Assembly: GCF_003397585.1 (NCBI RefSeq)
Contig: NZ_QJUV01000001.1
Location: forward strand, 310,001-374,000
Source of the DNA: Gardnerella piotii
GTDB lineage: Bacteria > Actinomycetota > Actinomycetes > Actinomycetales > Bifidobacteriaceae
Reading direction: 5' to 3'
Length of the DNA: 64,000 nucleotides
The position numbers were made by a program, and so were the translations under genes. A model generated the notes under the pieces. The model searched no databases. It saw only the letters and a program-made list of their open reading frames with translations, and was not told the origin of the DNA. Below are positions 7,233 to 16,839 of this stretch, piece after piece (position 1 is the stretch's first letter; every line of letters begins with the position of its first letter).

Positions 7233-7925
7233 ATGAATGATACGCAAAAGCTTAATGGCGTTGAGCAAAACGATGATTTAGGCAATGGTGCAAGCCGCGA
7301 TTTATCTATTGAATCTAATGATTCTAGCAATTCATATGAGCCGTTAACCGCGGTGTATGAGCATTTAAGGCATTCCAGTGATTCTAAAGAATTGCATGAA
7401 TTTGCTGTAAAAGAGTTGCCAGATAGGTCTGATCAGGCAGGATTTTCTAGAGCGACTGCACTCTTGGAAGCTGTAGCAGGCAATTCAAACACTCCAGAAG
7501 AAGATCGCATTCACTTAGCAACAGTAATGCCATTCCCGAATATCTTGGTTAAGCTTTCTCAAGACGAATCAAGTAATGTTCGCTTAGCTGTTGCAAAGAA
7601 CGAAAATGCTAAGAATTGGCTAGTTGGAAGGCTTACTAAAGATTCTTGCGCAGAAGTTAGAGATGCTGCTTTGTGCAATCCGCGAACATCTTGGAAAATG
7701 CGATTAGAAGGCGCGCAGACAAATGGTGTTAGCGCAAAAACGTTGGATTATCTAGCTTCTCTTGGTGCAAGCGAAGAAAGTAACGATTCGCCTGTGCTCT
7801 CTGCAATGGTAAGAAGAGCAGTGGCGCTTAATCCAGGTGTGTCGCAGCCAACTTTGATTGCTTTGTCTAAAGATAAGGACTCGGATGTCTCGCTTGCTGC
7901 GTCAAAAGTCTTAAATAAGTCTTAA
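7233..7925 (+). CDS. Helical-repeat (leucine-rich-variant / HEAT-like) protein
   Basis: A 230-residue soluble protein. The first 50 residues are Asn/Asp/Ser-rich and probably disordered. After that come units of the form LVKLSQDESSNVRLAVAKN, LVGRLTKDSCAEVRDAALCN and LIALSKDKDSDVSLAASKV, the pattern of leucine-rich-repeat-variant/HEAT-type alpha-solenoids that usually bind other proteins. No catalytic motif or signal peptide is seen. AAAGG and GGTGAG lie upstream of the ATG. It stands alone before malQ, and its function is unknown. Confidence 0.65.
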   Translation: MNDTQKLNGVEQNDDLGNGASRDLSIESNDSSNSYEPLTAVYEHLRHSSDSKELHEFAVKELPDRSDQAGFSRATALLEAVAGNSNTPEEDRIHLATVMPFPNILVKLSQDESSNVRLAVAKNENAKNWLVGRLTKDSCAEVRDAALCNPRTSWKMRLEGAQTNGVSAKTLDYLASLGASEESNDSPVLSAMVRRAVALNPGVSQPTLIALSKDKDSDVSLAASKVLNKS

Positions 7926-8006
7926 ATATAAAAATAAGTCTTGAGTATAAAAGTAAAATGAATAATAATTGCATACGTTTGCATTAAAACCCCACAAATA
8001 GACTCG

Positions 8007-10184
8007 ATGGAAAATATGAACACTAAAAATGAAGAAACAGTGCAACCAACAAGTCCGTTAAGGCGATTGGCTGAACTAATGGGCGTTCGCTCCAAATTCG
8101 TTGGATCGGATGGCGTAGAGCACAAAATAGCAGATAGCGTGCTTGTAAAAGTATTGCAGTCACTATGCGTAGAAGCTCAAAACGATAAACAAATCGAAGA
8201 AGCAACTCAAAAAATCCTTAATGAGCGTCACACTCGCTTAGTTGCTCCAACAGTTTTGCACACTGTTGGTGAAGAAAGCGAAGTAAGCGTAAACACTGGG
8301 ATTTTGGAGTATCCTACAGCAACACTTATTTTGGAAGATGGCAGTGAATACGAGGGTGATTTGCAAATTTCTCCTTCTAAAAACGATGTTGCAATCCCAG
8401 TAGACGGAAAGTTTGTAGCAACGTCTTTGCTTAAGATTCCTGCAGACGTTCCAATGGGCTATCATACTTTGCGCGTTAGTGTTGCCGACCGCGTAGAAGA
8501 GGCCACTCTTATTAGCGCGCCAGAAAGCATTGATACGATTGAAAAACTAGAAAAAGATGGCAAGCAAATTTGGGGTTGGATGGCTCAGCTTTATTCAATC
8601 CGCTCCTCTAAGTCTTGGGGAGTTGGCGATTACGCAGATTTGGCGGATTTGCTTGTTAAAGCTAAAGAAAAGTCGGGAGCGGACTTTGTTCTTATAAATC
8701 CGCTTCATGCTGGAGAGCCAGTTGCTCCGTTAACGCCTTCGCCATATTTGCCTGTTGCTAGGTCTATGGTAAACGTTACGTATATTCGACCAGAAAGCAT
8801 TCCAGAATATAATCTTCTTAGCGAGCAAGATCGCAAAAGCGTTGACGATTTGCATAATCAAGTAGAGCCGCTTAATAATGATGCGCAAATTATTGATCGC
8901 GACGCAATGTGGCGCGTAAAAATGCACGCTTTGTGGATTATTTTTAAGTCGGGCATGTCAGATAAGCGCGCGCAAAAGTTTGAAGCGTTTAAGAAAGATA
9001 TGGGAGACACGCTTGAATCCTACGCAACGTGGTGCCTTTGCTACGACAAGTGGGGTGCGCCTAATGGCGATGACTGCTGGGAGAAGCATCTTACTAAAGA
9101 TTCCGATGAGATTAGTGCTTTAGCAAAGCAATTCCCAGACACGCTAGAGTTTTATCGCTGGCTTGAGTGGGTTGCGTTCGGCCAGTTGCACGATGCGCAA
9201 ATGGCAGCTAAAAAAGCAGGAATGCGCATTGGAATTATGTCGGATATGGCTGTTGGCGTGCATCCTGCAGGCTCCGAAGTTTGGTGGAATCCAGAGCGAT
9301 TCGCCAATGGCGCTTGCGTTGGTGCGCCTCCTGATTACTTCAATCAGCAAGGTCAAAACTGGTCCCAGCCTCCGCTTAATCCATTTGAGCTTGAGCGCAC
9401 AGGTTTTAAGACATACAGAGATATGGTTCATGGCATGTTTGCTTCCGCTGGAGCTGTACGAATTGACCATATTCTTGGGCTTTTCCGCCTTTGGTGGATT
9501 CCAGAAGGATCTACTCCAGGAGACGGAGCTTACGTTTACTACGATGCAAACGTTATGCTTGGCATTCTTGCTATTGAAGCTACGCGCGCAAATGGCGTTG
9601 TAGTTGGAGAAGACCTTGGCGTTGTGCCAGCTGAAACTTTGGAAGTTTTGGCTAAAAACAAGGTTCTTGGATGCACGGTTGAGTGGTTTGAACAGAGTGA
9701 TGGCGCATTCCGCGAGCCTAAGAAGTGGCGCGAAATGACGCTTGCTTCTGTAAATACTCACGATTTGCCACCTGCTGCAGGATACTTAAACTACGAGCAC
9801 GTTAATATTCGCGAGCGTTTGAATCTTCTTTCTGGATCTGTAGAAGAGTTCCGCGCTGATGCTGTTAAAGAGCATAATGCAATGCTTAAGATGCTTGTTT
9901 CTGGTGGTTTCTTAAGCGAAAGTGCGCTAGAAGACGAGTCGCAGCATGAGCAGGAGATTGTAGAAGCGTTGTATAAAGCGCTTAAAGCTGCGCCTTCTAA
10001 GTTGCTTGCTGCGTCGATTGTTGACGCCACTGGCGAGCGTAGAGCGCAAAATCAGCCTGGAACTAACGACGAATATCCAAATTGGCGTATTCCTTTGGCG
10101 GATGCTGATTGCAATCCTGTTCTTTTGGATGATTTGTTTGACTTGCCTAGAGTTAAGTCTTTAGTGCAAATCATGGATAAATAG
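8007..10184 (+). CDS. malQ: 4-alpha-glucanotransferase
   Basis: A 725-residue GH77 enzyme that transfers alpha-1,4-glucan segments (disproportionation of malto-oligosaccharides to release glucose), cytosolic. An N-terminal extension of about 170 residues resembles the beta-sandwich of actinobacterial MalQ. The catalytic part has GDYADLADLL, VRIDHILGLFRLWWIPEG with the nucleophile Asp, VVGEDLGVVP with the acid/base Glu, and SVNTHDLPP with the third carboxylate. Length agrees with actinobacterial orthologues rather than the shorter 500-residue type. The start has weak ribosome-binding signals; ATG 8019 is an alternative. It lies upstream of rplM-rpsI, and glycogen or maltodextrin use fits a fermentative mucosal bacterium. 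Confidence 0.93.
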   Translation: MENMNTKNEETVQPTSPLRRLAELMGVRSKFVGSDGVEHKIADSVLVKVLQSLCVEAQNDKQIEEATQKILNERHTRLVAPTVLHTVGEESEVSVNTGILEYPTATLILEDGSEYEGDLQISPSKNDVAIPVDGKFVATSLLKIPADVPMGYHTLRVSVADRVEEATLISAPESIDTIEKLEKDGKQIWGWMAQLYSIRSSKSWGVGDYADLADLLVKAKEKSGADFVLINPLHAGEPVAPLTPSPYLPVARSMVNVTYIRPESIPEYNLLSEQDRKSVDDLHNQVEPLNNDAQIIDRDAMWRVKMHALWIIFKSGMSDKRAQKFEAFKKDMGDTLESYATWCLCYDKWGAPNGDDCWEKHLTKDSDEISALAKQFPDTLEFYRWLEWVAFGQLHDAQMAAKKAGMRIGIMSDMAVGVHPAGSEVWWNPERFANGACVGAPPDYFNQQGQNWSQPPLNPFELERTGFKTYRDMVHGMFASAGAVRIDHILGLFRLWWIPEGSTPGDGAYVYYDANVMLGILAIEATRANGVVVGEDLGVVPAETLEVLAKNKVLGCTVEWFEQSDGAFREPKKWREMTLASVNTHDLPPAAGYLNYEHVNIRERLNLLSGSVEEFRADAVKEHNAMLKMLVSGGFLSESALEDESQHEQEIVEALYKALKAAPSKLLAASIVDATGERRAQNQPGTNDEYPNWRIPLADADCNPVLLDDLFDLPRVKSLVQIMDK

Positions 10185-10236
10185 AGGTAGATGCGTTATT
10201 AATTGCGGGCTGCAGCGTTTGTTTTTGCTAGCGAGC

Positions 10237-10295
10237 GTTGTAGTCCGCAATTGTATAACGTTGTAGTTTGCGTTGTAGTCCGCGTTGTAGTCCGC
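10237..10295. repeat. 12-nt tandem repeats between malQ and rplM
   Basis: GTTGTAGTCCGC at 10237-10248, then GTTGTAGTTTGC at 10260-10271, GTTGTAGTCCGC at 10272-10283 and GTTGTAGTCCGC at 10284-10295. The last three are contiguous. The array ends 20 nt before the candidate rplM promoter. Confidence 0.8.
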
Positions 10296-10315
10296 GCTGT
10301 ATGTAAAATAGAAGT

Positions 10316-10417
10316 TTGCAAATAGTCGTCATGTGGCGATATACTTGCAGATTGTTGTGTTTCCCTAAGGGGTCCTTCAAAGCGCTTTTCCCACTCGCCA
10401 TCGAGGACTTTCAGGGA
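10316..10417 (+). promoter_or_regulatory. rplM promoter and structured 5' leader
   Basis: TTGCAA (10316-10321) and TATACT (10340-10345) are spaced 18 nt and would start RNA near 10352, giving a leader of about 145 nt before the rplM GTG. The leader folds with two coaxial helices: TCCCT 10362-10366 with AGGGA 10413-10417, and GTCCT 10372-10376 with AGGAC 10404-10408. L13 leaders that act in autoregulation are known in Firmicutes; whether this one is analogous is inference. Confidence 0.45.
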
Positions 10418-10496
10418 GCCCACGGATTATGAGTAGAGTGTTTTCTAAAACCAAGAAGATATAAAGCTCGAAACACAATAGAGAAAAGGTACGATT

Positions 10497-10946
10497 GTGA
10501 AGACTTTCACACCGAAACCAGCAGATTTAACTCATGACTGGTACATTATCGACGCCACTGATGTGGTGCTTGGTCGCTTGGCTTCCCAGGTAGCTATTTT
10601 GCTTCGTGGTAAGAATAAGCCAACTTATGCTCCTCACGCTGATTCTGGCAATCACGTTATTATTATTAACGCAGATAAGATTGCTTTGACTGGCAATAAG
10701 TTGAGCAAGGAATTGTATTCCCACTCTGGCCGTCCAGGCGGACTTCGCCGCGATAGCTATGCTGAGCTTTTGGAGAAGAATCCAAAGCGCATCATTGTTT
10801 CCGCTGTTAGGGGAATGCTTCCAAAGAATCGTCTTGCTAAGGTTCAGCTTGATCGCCTTCGTGTGTTCACTGGCGCTGAGCATCCTCATATTTCGCAAAA
10901 GCCACAGGTCTTCGAGATCTCTCAGGTTAGCCAGCAGGCTAAGTGA
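10497..10946 (+). CDS. rplM: 50S ribosomal protein L13
   Basis: A 149-residue protein with the full L13 pattern: [19 protein letters not shown] at the start, [14 protein letters not shown] in the middle and [11 protein letters not shown] near the end. It starts with GTG after AGAAAAGG. It forms an operon with rpsI 20 nt downstream and is preceded by a structured leader. Confidence 0.97.
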   Translation: MKTFTPKPADLTHDWYIIDATDVVLGRLASQVAILLRGKNKPTYAPHADSGNHVIIINADKIALTGNKLSKELYSHSGRPGGLRRDSYAELLEKNPKRIIVSAVRGMLPKNRLAKVQLDRLRVFTGAEHPHISQKPQVFEISQVSQQAK

Positions 10947-10966
10947 ATCGTAAGGAGAATATGATT

Positions 10967-11455
10967 ATGGTAGATAACAACAACTCCGCGGTTCTTGAGA
11001 ATGAAGAAGAACTGACTAGCTACACCACCGAAACCAACGCTGGTGCAGGCACTGGCACTTCCGCTATCGCTCCAGGCTATGGCACTGGTCGTCGTAAGGA
11101 AGCCGTTGCTCGCGTTCGCTTGGTTCCAGGTTCTGGTAAGTGGACTATTAACGGCCGCACTCTTGAGGAATACTTCCCATCTCGCTTATTGCAGCGCGAA
11201 GTTAATTCCCCAATCGTGCTTCTAAAGCTTGAAGGTAAGTTCGACGTTGTCGTTTTGGTAGACGGCGGCGGCACCACTGGTCAGGCTGGCGCAATCCGCT
11301 TGGGCGTTGCCCGCGCTTTGAACGCTATTGACCGCGATGCAAACCGTGCTTCCTTGAAGAAGGCTGGCTTCTTGACTCGCGACGCTCGCGTTGTGGAACG
11401 CAAGAAGGCTGGTTTGCACAAGGCACGTCGTGCACCTCAGTTCTCGAAGCGTTAA
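10967..11455 (+). CDS. rpsI: 30S ribosomal protein S9
   Basis: The S9 core begins [20 protein letters not shown] and ends with the conserved QFSKR tail that reaches the decoding site. I chose ATG 10967 because AAGGAG (10952-10957) lies 9 nt before it; ATG 10961 is too close. This gives 162 residues with an acidic N-terminal extension of about 37 residues, as in other bifidobacterial S9 proteins. Co-transcribed with rplM. Confidence 0.95.
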   Translation: MVDNNNSAVLENEEELTSYTTETNAGAGTGTSAIAPGYGTGRRKEAVARVRLVPGSGKWTINGRTLEEYFPSRLLQREVNSPIVLLKLEGKFDVVVLVDGGGTTGQAGAIRLGVARALNAIDRDANRASLKKAGFLTRDARVVERKKAGLHKARRAPQFSKR

Positions 11456-11477
11456 GCTGCGAAGAATTACAACTTCA

Positions 11478-11510
11478 ATGGCTCCTGGCTTATGCTGGGA
11501 GCCATTTTTT
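11478..11510 (+). terminator. Terminator of rplM-rpsI
   Basis: ATGGCTCC...GGGAGCCAT hairpin (11478-11505) followed by TTTTTT. Confidence 0.85.
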
Positions 11511-11711
11511 GTTCATGTGTAATCGAGAATTAAGTTAAATGTTATTAATCGTTTGTAAGTAACAGCTAAATCTAACATTCTAGAAAATTTTTCAGCAAAT
11601 CGCACATAAATCATTACAAATAAGAACAAATAACGAACATTAGGGGATAAACCTCGCTCATAAATAGCGCAACTCGCTGCAAACTCAAAATAGTACAGTA
11701 ATTCAAGTAAA

Positions 11712-11740
11712 TTGTGAAATGTATCACATACCAGCATTAT
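11712..11740 (+). promoter_or_regulatory. Crp-type operator overlapping the adhE promoter
   Basis: TGTGAAATGTATCACA at 11713-11728 is a perfect TGTGA-N6-TCACA palindrome, the site type of Crp/GlxR proteins. It overlaps a potential -35, TTGTGA (11712-11717), which is spaced 17 nt from CATTAT (11735-11740). Binding there would occlude RNA polymerase, so repression is the simplest prediction. A Crp with the matching recognition helix is encoded at 62090. The rest of the 376-nt gap (11456-11831) holds the rpsI terminator and otherwise AT-rich DNA with no gene. Confidence 0.6.
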
Positions 11741-11831
11741 GATGCGTCTTTCATAGAAGATTATGCATGTAAATGTTGATGTGCCAAAAGCGTAGAAGTA
11801 CGTAAGGAATCTAAAGATCAAGGAGGACCAA

Positions 11832-14537
11832 ATGGCGCAAGCGCAAGAAACAGCGCAAGAAAATGTGCTCGATGAAAAAGAGCAAGCGGCATTAGTTGCA
11901 AAACAAGAAGTTGACGAGTTAGCTAAAAAAGCAAAAGTCGCTTTAGATGAATTTGAAAAGTTAAATCAAGCTCAAGTAGATAGAATCGTAGCAAAAGCAT
12001 CGATTGCAGCTCTAAACAAGCATTTAGTCTTAGCAAAAATGGCTGTTGAAGAAACAGGCAGAGGATTAGTTGAAGATAAAGCTACAAAAAACATCTTTGC
12101 GTGCGAACATATTACGCATTATCTTGCAGGTCAGCGCACAGTAGGCATTATTAGAGAAGACGATGTTCTTGGAATCGACGAAATCGCTGAGCCAGTTGGC
12201 ATTGTAGCAGGCGTTACACCAGTCACAAATCCAACGTCTACAGCCATTTTTAAGTCGCTAATTGCACTTAAAACTCGCTGTCCAATTATTTTTGGATTCC
12301 ACCCATTTGCTCAAAAGTGCTCCGCAGAAGCGGCCAAGATTGTGCGCGATGCTGCAATAGAAGCAGGTGCGCCAGAAAATTGCATTCAATGGATTGAGCA
12401 TCCATCAATCGAAGCTACGGGAGCTTTAATGAAGCACCCAGATGTTGCAACAATTCTTGCAACGGGCGGCCCAGGAATGGTTAAAGCTGCTTATTCTTCG
12501 GGTAAGCCAGCATTGGGCGTTGGTGCAGGAAACGCTCCAGCGTATGTTGATGCAGACGTAGATATTGAGCGCGCTGCAAACGATTTAGTGCTTTCAAAGC
12601 ATTTTGACTACGGCATGATTTGCGCAACAGAGCAGGCGATTATTGCACATAAAGACGTGTATGCTCCTTTGAAGCTCGAATTAAAGCGCCGTAAAGCTTA
12701 CTTTGTAAACGAAGAAGAAAAAGCAAAGCTCGAGAAGTACATGTTTGGTTGCACGTCTTATAGTGGCCAAACTCCAAAGCTTAATTCTGTTGTTCCTGGA
12801 AAGTCTCCTCAATTTATTGCGCAACAGGCTGGATTTGAGATTCCAGAAGATGCTGTGATTCTTATTGCTGAGTGCAAAGAAGTTGGCGAGATGGAGCCTC
12901 TAACAATGGAAAAGTTGGCTCCTGTTCATGCTTTGCTTCGCGCAGATAACAAGGAACAAGGCTTTGAAATGTGCGAGAAAATGCTTGTGCACGGAGCTGG
13001 TCACACTGCTGTGATTCATACCAACAATCAGCAGCTTGCTCGCGAATATGGCAGCCGCATGCATGCTTGCCGAATCATTTGGAACTCCCCAGGATCTTTG
13101 GGTGGCGTTGGAGACATCTACAACGCAATCGCGCCTTCTTTAACTTTGGGATGCGGTTCTTATGGCGGAAACTCTGTTTCTGGAAACGTTCAAGCGGTAA
13201 ATCTTATTAATATAAAGCGCATAGCGCGAAGGAATAACAATATGCAATGGTTCAAGATTCCGGCCAAAACGTATTTTGAGCCGAATGCTGTTCGCTATTT
13301 GCGAGACATGTATGGCATTGAGCGCGCAGTTATTGTGTGCGATAAAGTGATGGAACAGCTTGGCATTATAGACAAGGTGATTGATCAGCTTCGCGCTAGA
13401 GACAACCGTGTAACGTTTAGGATTATTGACTACGTTGAGCCAGAGCCAAGCGTTGAAACTGTTGAGCGTGGCGCGGAGATGATGCGTGAAGAGTTCCAGC
13501 CAGACACGATTATTGCTGTTGGCGGCGGATCTCCTATGGATGCTGCAAAAATTATGTGGCTTCTTTACGAGCATCCAGAAATTTCCTTTGCTGATTTGCG
13601 CGAAAAGTTCTTCGATATTAGAAAGCGCGCGTTTAAGATTCCGCCTCTTGGTAAAAAAGCTTGCTTGATTTGCGTACCAACGTCTTCTGGAACAGGATCG
13701 GAAGTGACTCCGTTTGCTGTTATTACAGACCATAAGACTGGCTATAAGTACCCGATTACGGATTACGCGATTACGCCTTCGGTTGCAATTGTGGATCCAG
13801 TTTTGGCGCGTACGCAGCCTAGAAAACTTGCTTGCGATTCTGGTTTTGACGCTTTGACTCACTCTATGGAAGCTTTTGCATCTGTTTATGCTAACGACTT
13901 TACTGATGCAATGGCATTGCATGCAGCAAAGTTGATTTGGGAGAATCTTAACGATTCTGTGAATTCCAACGATTCCGAGCGCAAGATTCAAGCGCAAGAA
14001 AAGATGCATAACGCAGCTACTATGGCTGGAATGGCGTTTGGTTCGGCGTTCCTTGGAATGTGCCACGCAATGGCGCATACAATCGGCGCTTTGTGCCATG
14101 TTGTGCACGGCCACACAAATGCGATTTTGCTACCTTATGTGATTCGCTACAATGGTCAAATTCCACAAGAGCCTACAAGCTGGCCAAAGTACAATCGCTA
14201 CATTGCTCCAGAGCGCTACCAGCAGCTTGCTAAGAATCTTGGCGTAAATCCTGGTAAAACTCCTCAAGAGGGCGTTGAGAATTTGGCGCGCGCTGTTGAA
14301 AATTATCGCGATAATCTTCTTGGCATGGACGCATCGTTTAAGGCGTGCGGTGTGGACGAAGAATACTATTGGTCTTTGTTGGATCAGATTGGTATGCGTG
14401 CTTACGAAGATCAGTGCGCTCCTGCAAATCCGCGTATTCCTCAAATCGAAGATATGAAGGATATTGCGATTGCAGCGTATTATGGTGTTTCTCAAGAAGA
14501 AGGACATCGTATGCGCCTACAGCGTGAATCTAAGTGA
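11832..14537 (+). CDS. adhE: Bifunctional acetaldehyde/alcohol dehydrogenase
   Basis: A 901-residue fusion enzyme that reduces acetyl-CoA to acetaldehyde and then ethanol, reoxidising two NADH in fermentation. The N-terminal aldehyde dehydrogenase half contains VTPVTNPTSTAIFKSLIA and the catalytic cysteine in DYGMICATEQAII. The C-terminal iron-dependent alcohol dehydrogenase half has VGGGSPMDAAKIMWLLYEHP, PTSSGTGSEVTPFAV and metal-ligand histidines in MCHAMAHTIGALCHVVHG. Length equals that of complete AdhE, which forms spirosomes. A strong Shine-Dalgarno AAGGAGG precedes ATG 11832. It has its own promoter and terminator. A Crp-type site over the -35 suggests control by the Crp at 62 kb. Confidence 0.96.
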   Translation: MAQAQETAQENVLDEKEQAALVAKQEVDELAKKAKVALDEFEKLNQAQVDRIVAKASIAALNKHLVLAKMAVEETGRGLVEDKATKNIFACEHITHYLAGQRTVGIIREDDVLGIDEIAEPVGIVAGVTPVTNPTSTAIFKSLIALKTRCPIIFGFHPFAQKCSAEAAKIVRDAAIEAGAPENCIQWIEHPSIEATGALMKHPDVATILATGGPGMVKAAYSSGKPALGVGAGNAPAYVDADVDIERAANDLVLSKHFDYGMICATEQAIIAHKDVYAPLKLELKRRKAYFVNEEEKAKLEKYMFGCTSYSGQTPKLNSVVPGKSPQFIAQQAGFEIPEDAVILIAECKEVGEMEPLTMEKLAPVHALLRADNKEQGFEMCEKMLVHGAGHTAVIHTNNQQLAREYGSRMHACRIIWNSPGSLGGVGDIYNAIAPSLTLGCGSYGGNSVSGNVQAVNLINIKRIARRNNNMQWFKIPAKTYFEPNAVRYLRDMYGIERAVIVCDKVMEQLGIIDKVIDQLRARDNRVTFRIIDYVEPEPSVETVERGAEMMREEFQPDTIIAVGGGSPMDAAKIMWLLYEHPEISFADLREKFFDIRKRAFKIPPLGKKACLICVPTSSGTGSEVTPFAVITDHKTGYKYPITDYAITPSVAIVDPVLARTQPRKLACDSGFDALTHSMEAFASVYANDFTDAMALHAAKLIWENLNDSVNSNDSERKIQAQEKMHNAATMAGMAFGSAFLGMCHAMAHTIGALCHVVHGHTNAILLPYVIRYNGQIPQEPTSWPKYNRYIAPERYQQLAKNLGVNPGKTPQEGVENLARAVENYRDNLLGMDASFKACGVDEEYYWSLLDQIGMRAYEDQCAPANPRIPQIEDMKDIAIAAYYGVSQEEGHRMRLQRESK

Positions 14538-14569
14538 TTATTGCATAATTTATTGCATATTTAGTTACA

Positions 14570-14609
14570 AATGGCAGAGGCTGCACTAGCTGTAGTTTCT
14601 GCCATTTTT
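14570..14609 (+). terminator. Terminator of adhE
   Basis: ATGGCAGA...TCTGCCAT hairpin (arms near 14571-14578 and 14598-14605) followed by TTTTC. The remainder of the 320-nt gap up to rpsJ is leader DNA of the S10 operon with no gene. Confidence 0.75.
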
Positions 14610-14801
14610 CGTTGGAAAATAGCCGACACGCCCGATTTTTGTTAATCCAAGGTTGATGGTTTAATTACTTAGTTGCCTGTTTTTAAGGCTCGCATATTGT
14701 AATTCAAAAAAGCGAGCGCAGAAACAGAAATCGCAGTTTTTTGTTGATTTTTGTAGGCTGCGCACTGATGTGGAATAGCCTTTAGTGTCTATTCTCCCGG
14801 T

Positions 14802-14849
14802 GCCCTTTAATACAGGTTGGTAAACAGTAAACGAATCGCTAGAAAGGGC
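14802..14849 (+). promoter_or_regulatory. S10-operon leader hairpin that covers the rpsJ ribosome-binding site
   Basis: GCCCTTT at 14802-14808 is perfectly complementary to AAAGGGC at 14843-14849, which contains the purine-rich Shine-Dalgarno region before ATG 14858. Pairing would hide the ribosome-binding site. S10 leaders in gamma-proteobacteria mediate L4 feedback; similarity of mechanism here is only an inference. Confidence 0.4.
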
Positions 14850-14857
14850 GGACGGCA

Positions 14858-15166
14858 ATGGCGGGACAGAAAATCCGCATCAGGCTTAAGTCCTATGACC
14901 ATGAGGTCATCGACCAATCGGCGAAGAAAATCGTCGAGACGGTGACGAACGCGGGCGCCACAGTAGTGGGTCCGGTTCCTCTGCCGACCGAGAAGAACGT
15001 GTTTGTTGTTATCCGTTCTCCTCACAAATATAAGGATTCTCGCGAGCATTTCGAGATGCGCACTCATAAGCGCCTCATTGACATCGTTGATCCAACGCCA
15101 AAGGCTGTGGATTCTTTGATGCACATTGACCTGCCTGCGGATGTAAATATCGAGATTAAGCTGTAG
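14858..15166 (+). CDS. rpsJ: 30S ribosomal protein S10
   Basis: 102 residues, full length, starting [20 protein letters not shown] and containing the [20 protein letters not shown] loop. First gene of the S10-spc operon; S10 also serves as NusE in antitermination. Spacing to rplC is 15 nt. Confidence 0.98.
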   Translation: MAGQKIRIRLKSYDHEVIDQSAKKIVETVTNAGATVVGPVPLPTEKNVFVVIRSPHKYKDSREHFEMRTHKRLIDIVDPTPKAVDSLMHIDLPADVNIEIKL

Positions 15167-15181
15167 GAAGGGGGGTAAATA

Positions 15182-15832
15182 ATGTCGCAAAATAAGAATC
15201 GCACTGCTTTGCTCGGCCGTAAGCTGGGCATGAGCCAAGTTTGGGATGAAAACGGCCTTTTTGTCCCCGTAACTCTGGTTGAGGTTGCTACCAACGTAGT
15301 TACCGCTGTTAAGACCGAAGAAACTGACGGTTATTGCGCCGTACAGCTCGGTTATGGCCAGATTGATCCTACCAAGGTTACCAAGCCATTGGCTGGTCAC
15401 TTTGCAAAGGCTGGCGTGACTCCTCGTCGTCACCTCGCTGAGGTGCGCACTGAAAATGCAGCAGATTACAAGCCAGGTCAGGAATTGACCGCTGAAGTGT
15501 TTGCTGAAGGTGCAGAAGTTGACGTAACGGGTACTACAAAGGGTAAAGGCTTTGCTGGCACAATCAAGCGTTGGGGCTTCAAGTCTTACCGTCGTACTCA
15601 CGGCTCGCACAAGAATGAACGTCGTCCAGGTTCTGTGGGCGCATGTGCAACTCCAAGCCGCATTTTGAAGGGCAAGCGTATGGCTGGTCGCATGGGTCAT
15701 GTGACTTCTACTGCGCTCAACCTCACAATCGTTTCTTCGGATGTTGAGAACGGTATTTTAGCTATCAAGGGTGCTATTCCAGGACCTAAGGGTGCTATCG
15801 TTCTAGTCCGTTCGGCAGTGAAGGGAGCCTGA
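15182..15832 (+). CDS. rplC: 50S ribosomal protein L3
   Basis: 216 residues with [14 protein letters not shown] at the start and the long basic loop [20 protein letters not shown] that reaches the peptidyl-transferase centre. A strong Shine-Dalgarno AAGGGGGG precedes ATG 15182. Confidence 0.98.
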   Translation: MSQNKNRTALLGRKLGMSQVWDENGLFVPVTLVEVATNVVTAVKTEETDGYCAVQLGYGQIDPTKVTKPLAGHFAKAGVTPRRHLAEVRTENAADYKPGQELTAEVFAEGAEVDVTGTTKGKGFAGTIKRWGFKSYRRTHGSHKNERRPGSVGACATPSRILKGKRMAGRMGHVTSTALNLTIVSSDVENGILAIKGAIPGPKGAIVLVRSAVKGA

Positions 15833-15837
15833 TTTAA

Positions 15838-16503
15838 ATGGCAAACGTAACTCTGAACGTAACTGACACCAAGGGTAATGCAAACGGCACTGTTGAAGCT
15901 CCTGCCGAGATTTTCGGCATCTCCAACGAAGACGTTTTAGCTCACGGCCCATTGGTTCATCAGGTCGTTATTGCTCAGCTTGCTGCTGCTCGCCAGGGTA
16001 CTCACGCGGTTAAGAATCGCGCTAACGTATCTGGTGGCGGTAAGAAGCCATGGAAGCAAAAGGGCACTGGTCGTGCTCGTCAAGGCTCCATTCGTGCTCC
16101 ACAGTGGGTACATGGTGGCGTTGTACACGGACCAGTTCCTCGCAAGTACGATCAGCGTACTCCAAAGAAGATGAAGGCAGCTGCTCTTCGTTATGCTCTT
16201 TCGGATCGTGCAAATGCTGGTCGCATTGCAATTGTGGACTTTGGCATTAAGGATGTTCCATCCACAAAGGCAGCTGTTGCAGCACTCACACCAGTAACTA
16301 AGGATCAGTTCACCACTGTTGTTCTCTCTCGCGAGAACATCAACGAGTGGATGTCTGTTCGTAACATTCCTACGGTGCATGTGATCTTCGCTGATCAGCT
16401 CAACACCTACGATGTCATCACCGCTCAGTACGTCGTCTTCTCCAAGGAAGGTTTCGAAGCCTTCGTTGCAGCTAAGACCGAGCCTGAAGTTAAGGAGGCC
16501 TGA
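15838..16503 (+). CDS. rplD: 50S ribosomal protein L4
   Basis: 221 residues with the tunnel-lining loop [20 protein letters not shown] and the N-terminal [17 protein letters not shown]. Five nt after rplC. L4 is the feedback regulator of this operon in Escherichia coli, which is relevant to the leader at 14802. Confidence 0.98.
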   Translation: MANVTLNVTDTKGNANGTVEAPAEIFGISNEDVLAHGPLVHQVVIAQLAAARQGTHAVKNRANVSGGGKKPWKQKGTGRARQGSIRAPQWVHGGVVHGPVPRKYDQRTPKKMKAAALRYALSDRANAGRIAIVDFGIKDVPSTKAAVAALTPVTKDQFTTVVLSRENINEWMSVRNIPTVHVIFADQLNTYDVITAQYVVFSKEGFEAFVAAKTEPEVKEA

Positions 16504-16508
16504 TTCAA

Positions 16509-16805
16509 ATGGTCGCAGTCCATAACCCAGCACATGACATCATCTTAAAGCCAGTTGTTTCTGAAAAAAGCTATGCAGCTTCCGATCGTGGCCAGTACAC
16601 GTTCGTCGTAGCTCCAAACGCTAACAAGGTTCAGATCAAGCAAGCTATCGAAGAAATCTTCAAAGTCAAGGTAACGAATGTTAACACCTTGAATCGCGCT
16701 GGCAAACTCAAGCGCTCTCGCACCGGCTTCGGTCGTCGTGTGAATCAAAAGCGCGCTATTGTCACCGTGGCACAAGGCCAGACAATCGATATCTTTGGTA
16801 ACTGA
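16509..16805 (+). CDS. rplW: 50S ribosomal protein L23
   Basis: 98 residues with [12 protein letters not shown] and [20 protein letters not shown], full length. It docks SRP and trigger factor at the exit tunnel. Five nt after rplD. Confidence 0.97.
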   Translation: MVAVHNPAHDIILKPVVSEKSYAASDRGQYTFVVAPNANKVQIKQAIEEIFKVKVTNVNTLNRAGKLKRSRTGFGRRVNQKRAIVTVAQGQTIDIFGN

Positions 16806-16839
16806 AGGCTAGCCGAGAAAAGTAAAGGAATACTATATT

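Noticed and set aside
9144..9761. 205-residue minus-strand open frame inside malQ
   Set aside because: Shadow of the malQ coding frame; no Shine-Dalgarno or recognisable protein.
11513..11821. Minus-strand 102-codon frame between rpsI and adhE
   Set aside because: It covers the adhE promoter and Crp site, has Phe/Tyr/Cys-rich composition typical of AT-rich noncoding DNA, and lacks a ribosome-binding site.
13140..14114. 324-residue minus-strand open frame inside adhE
   Set aside because: It lies wholly opposite a well-conserved enzyme, has implausible His/Arg/Ser composition and matches no family.
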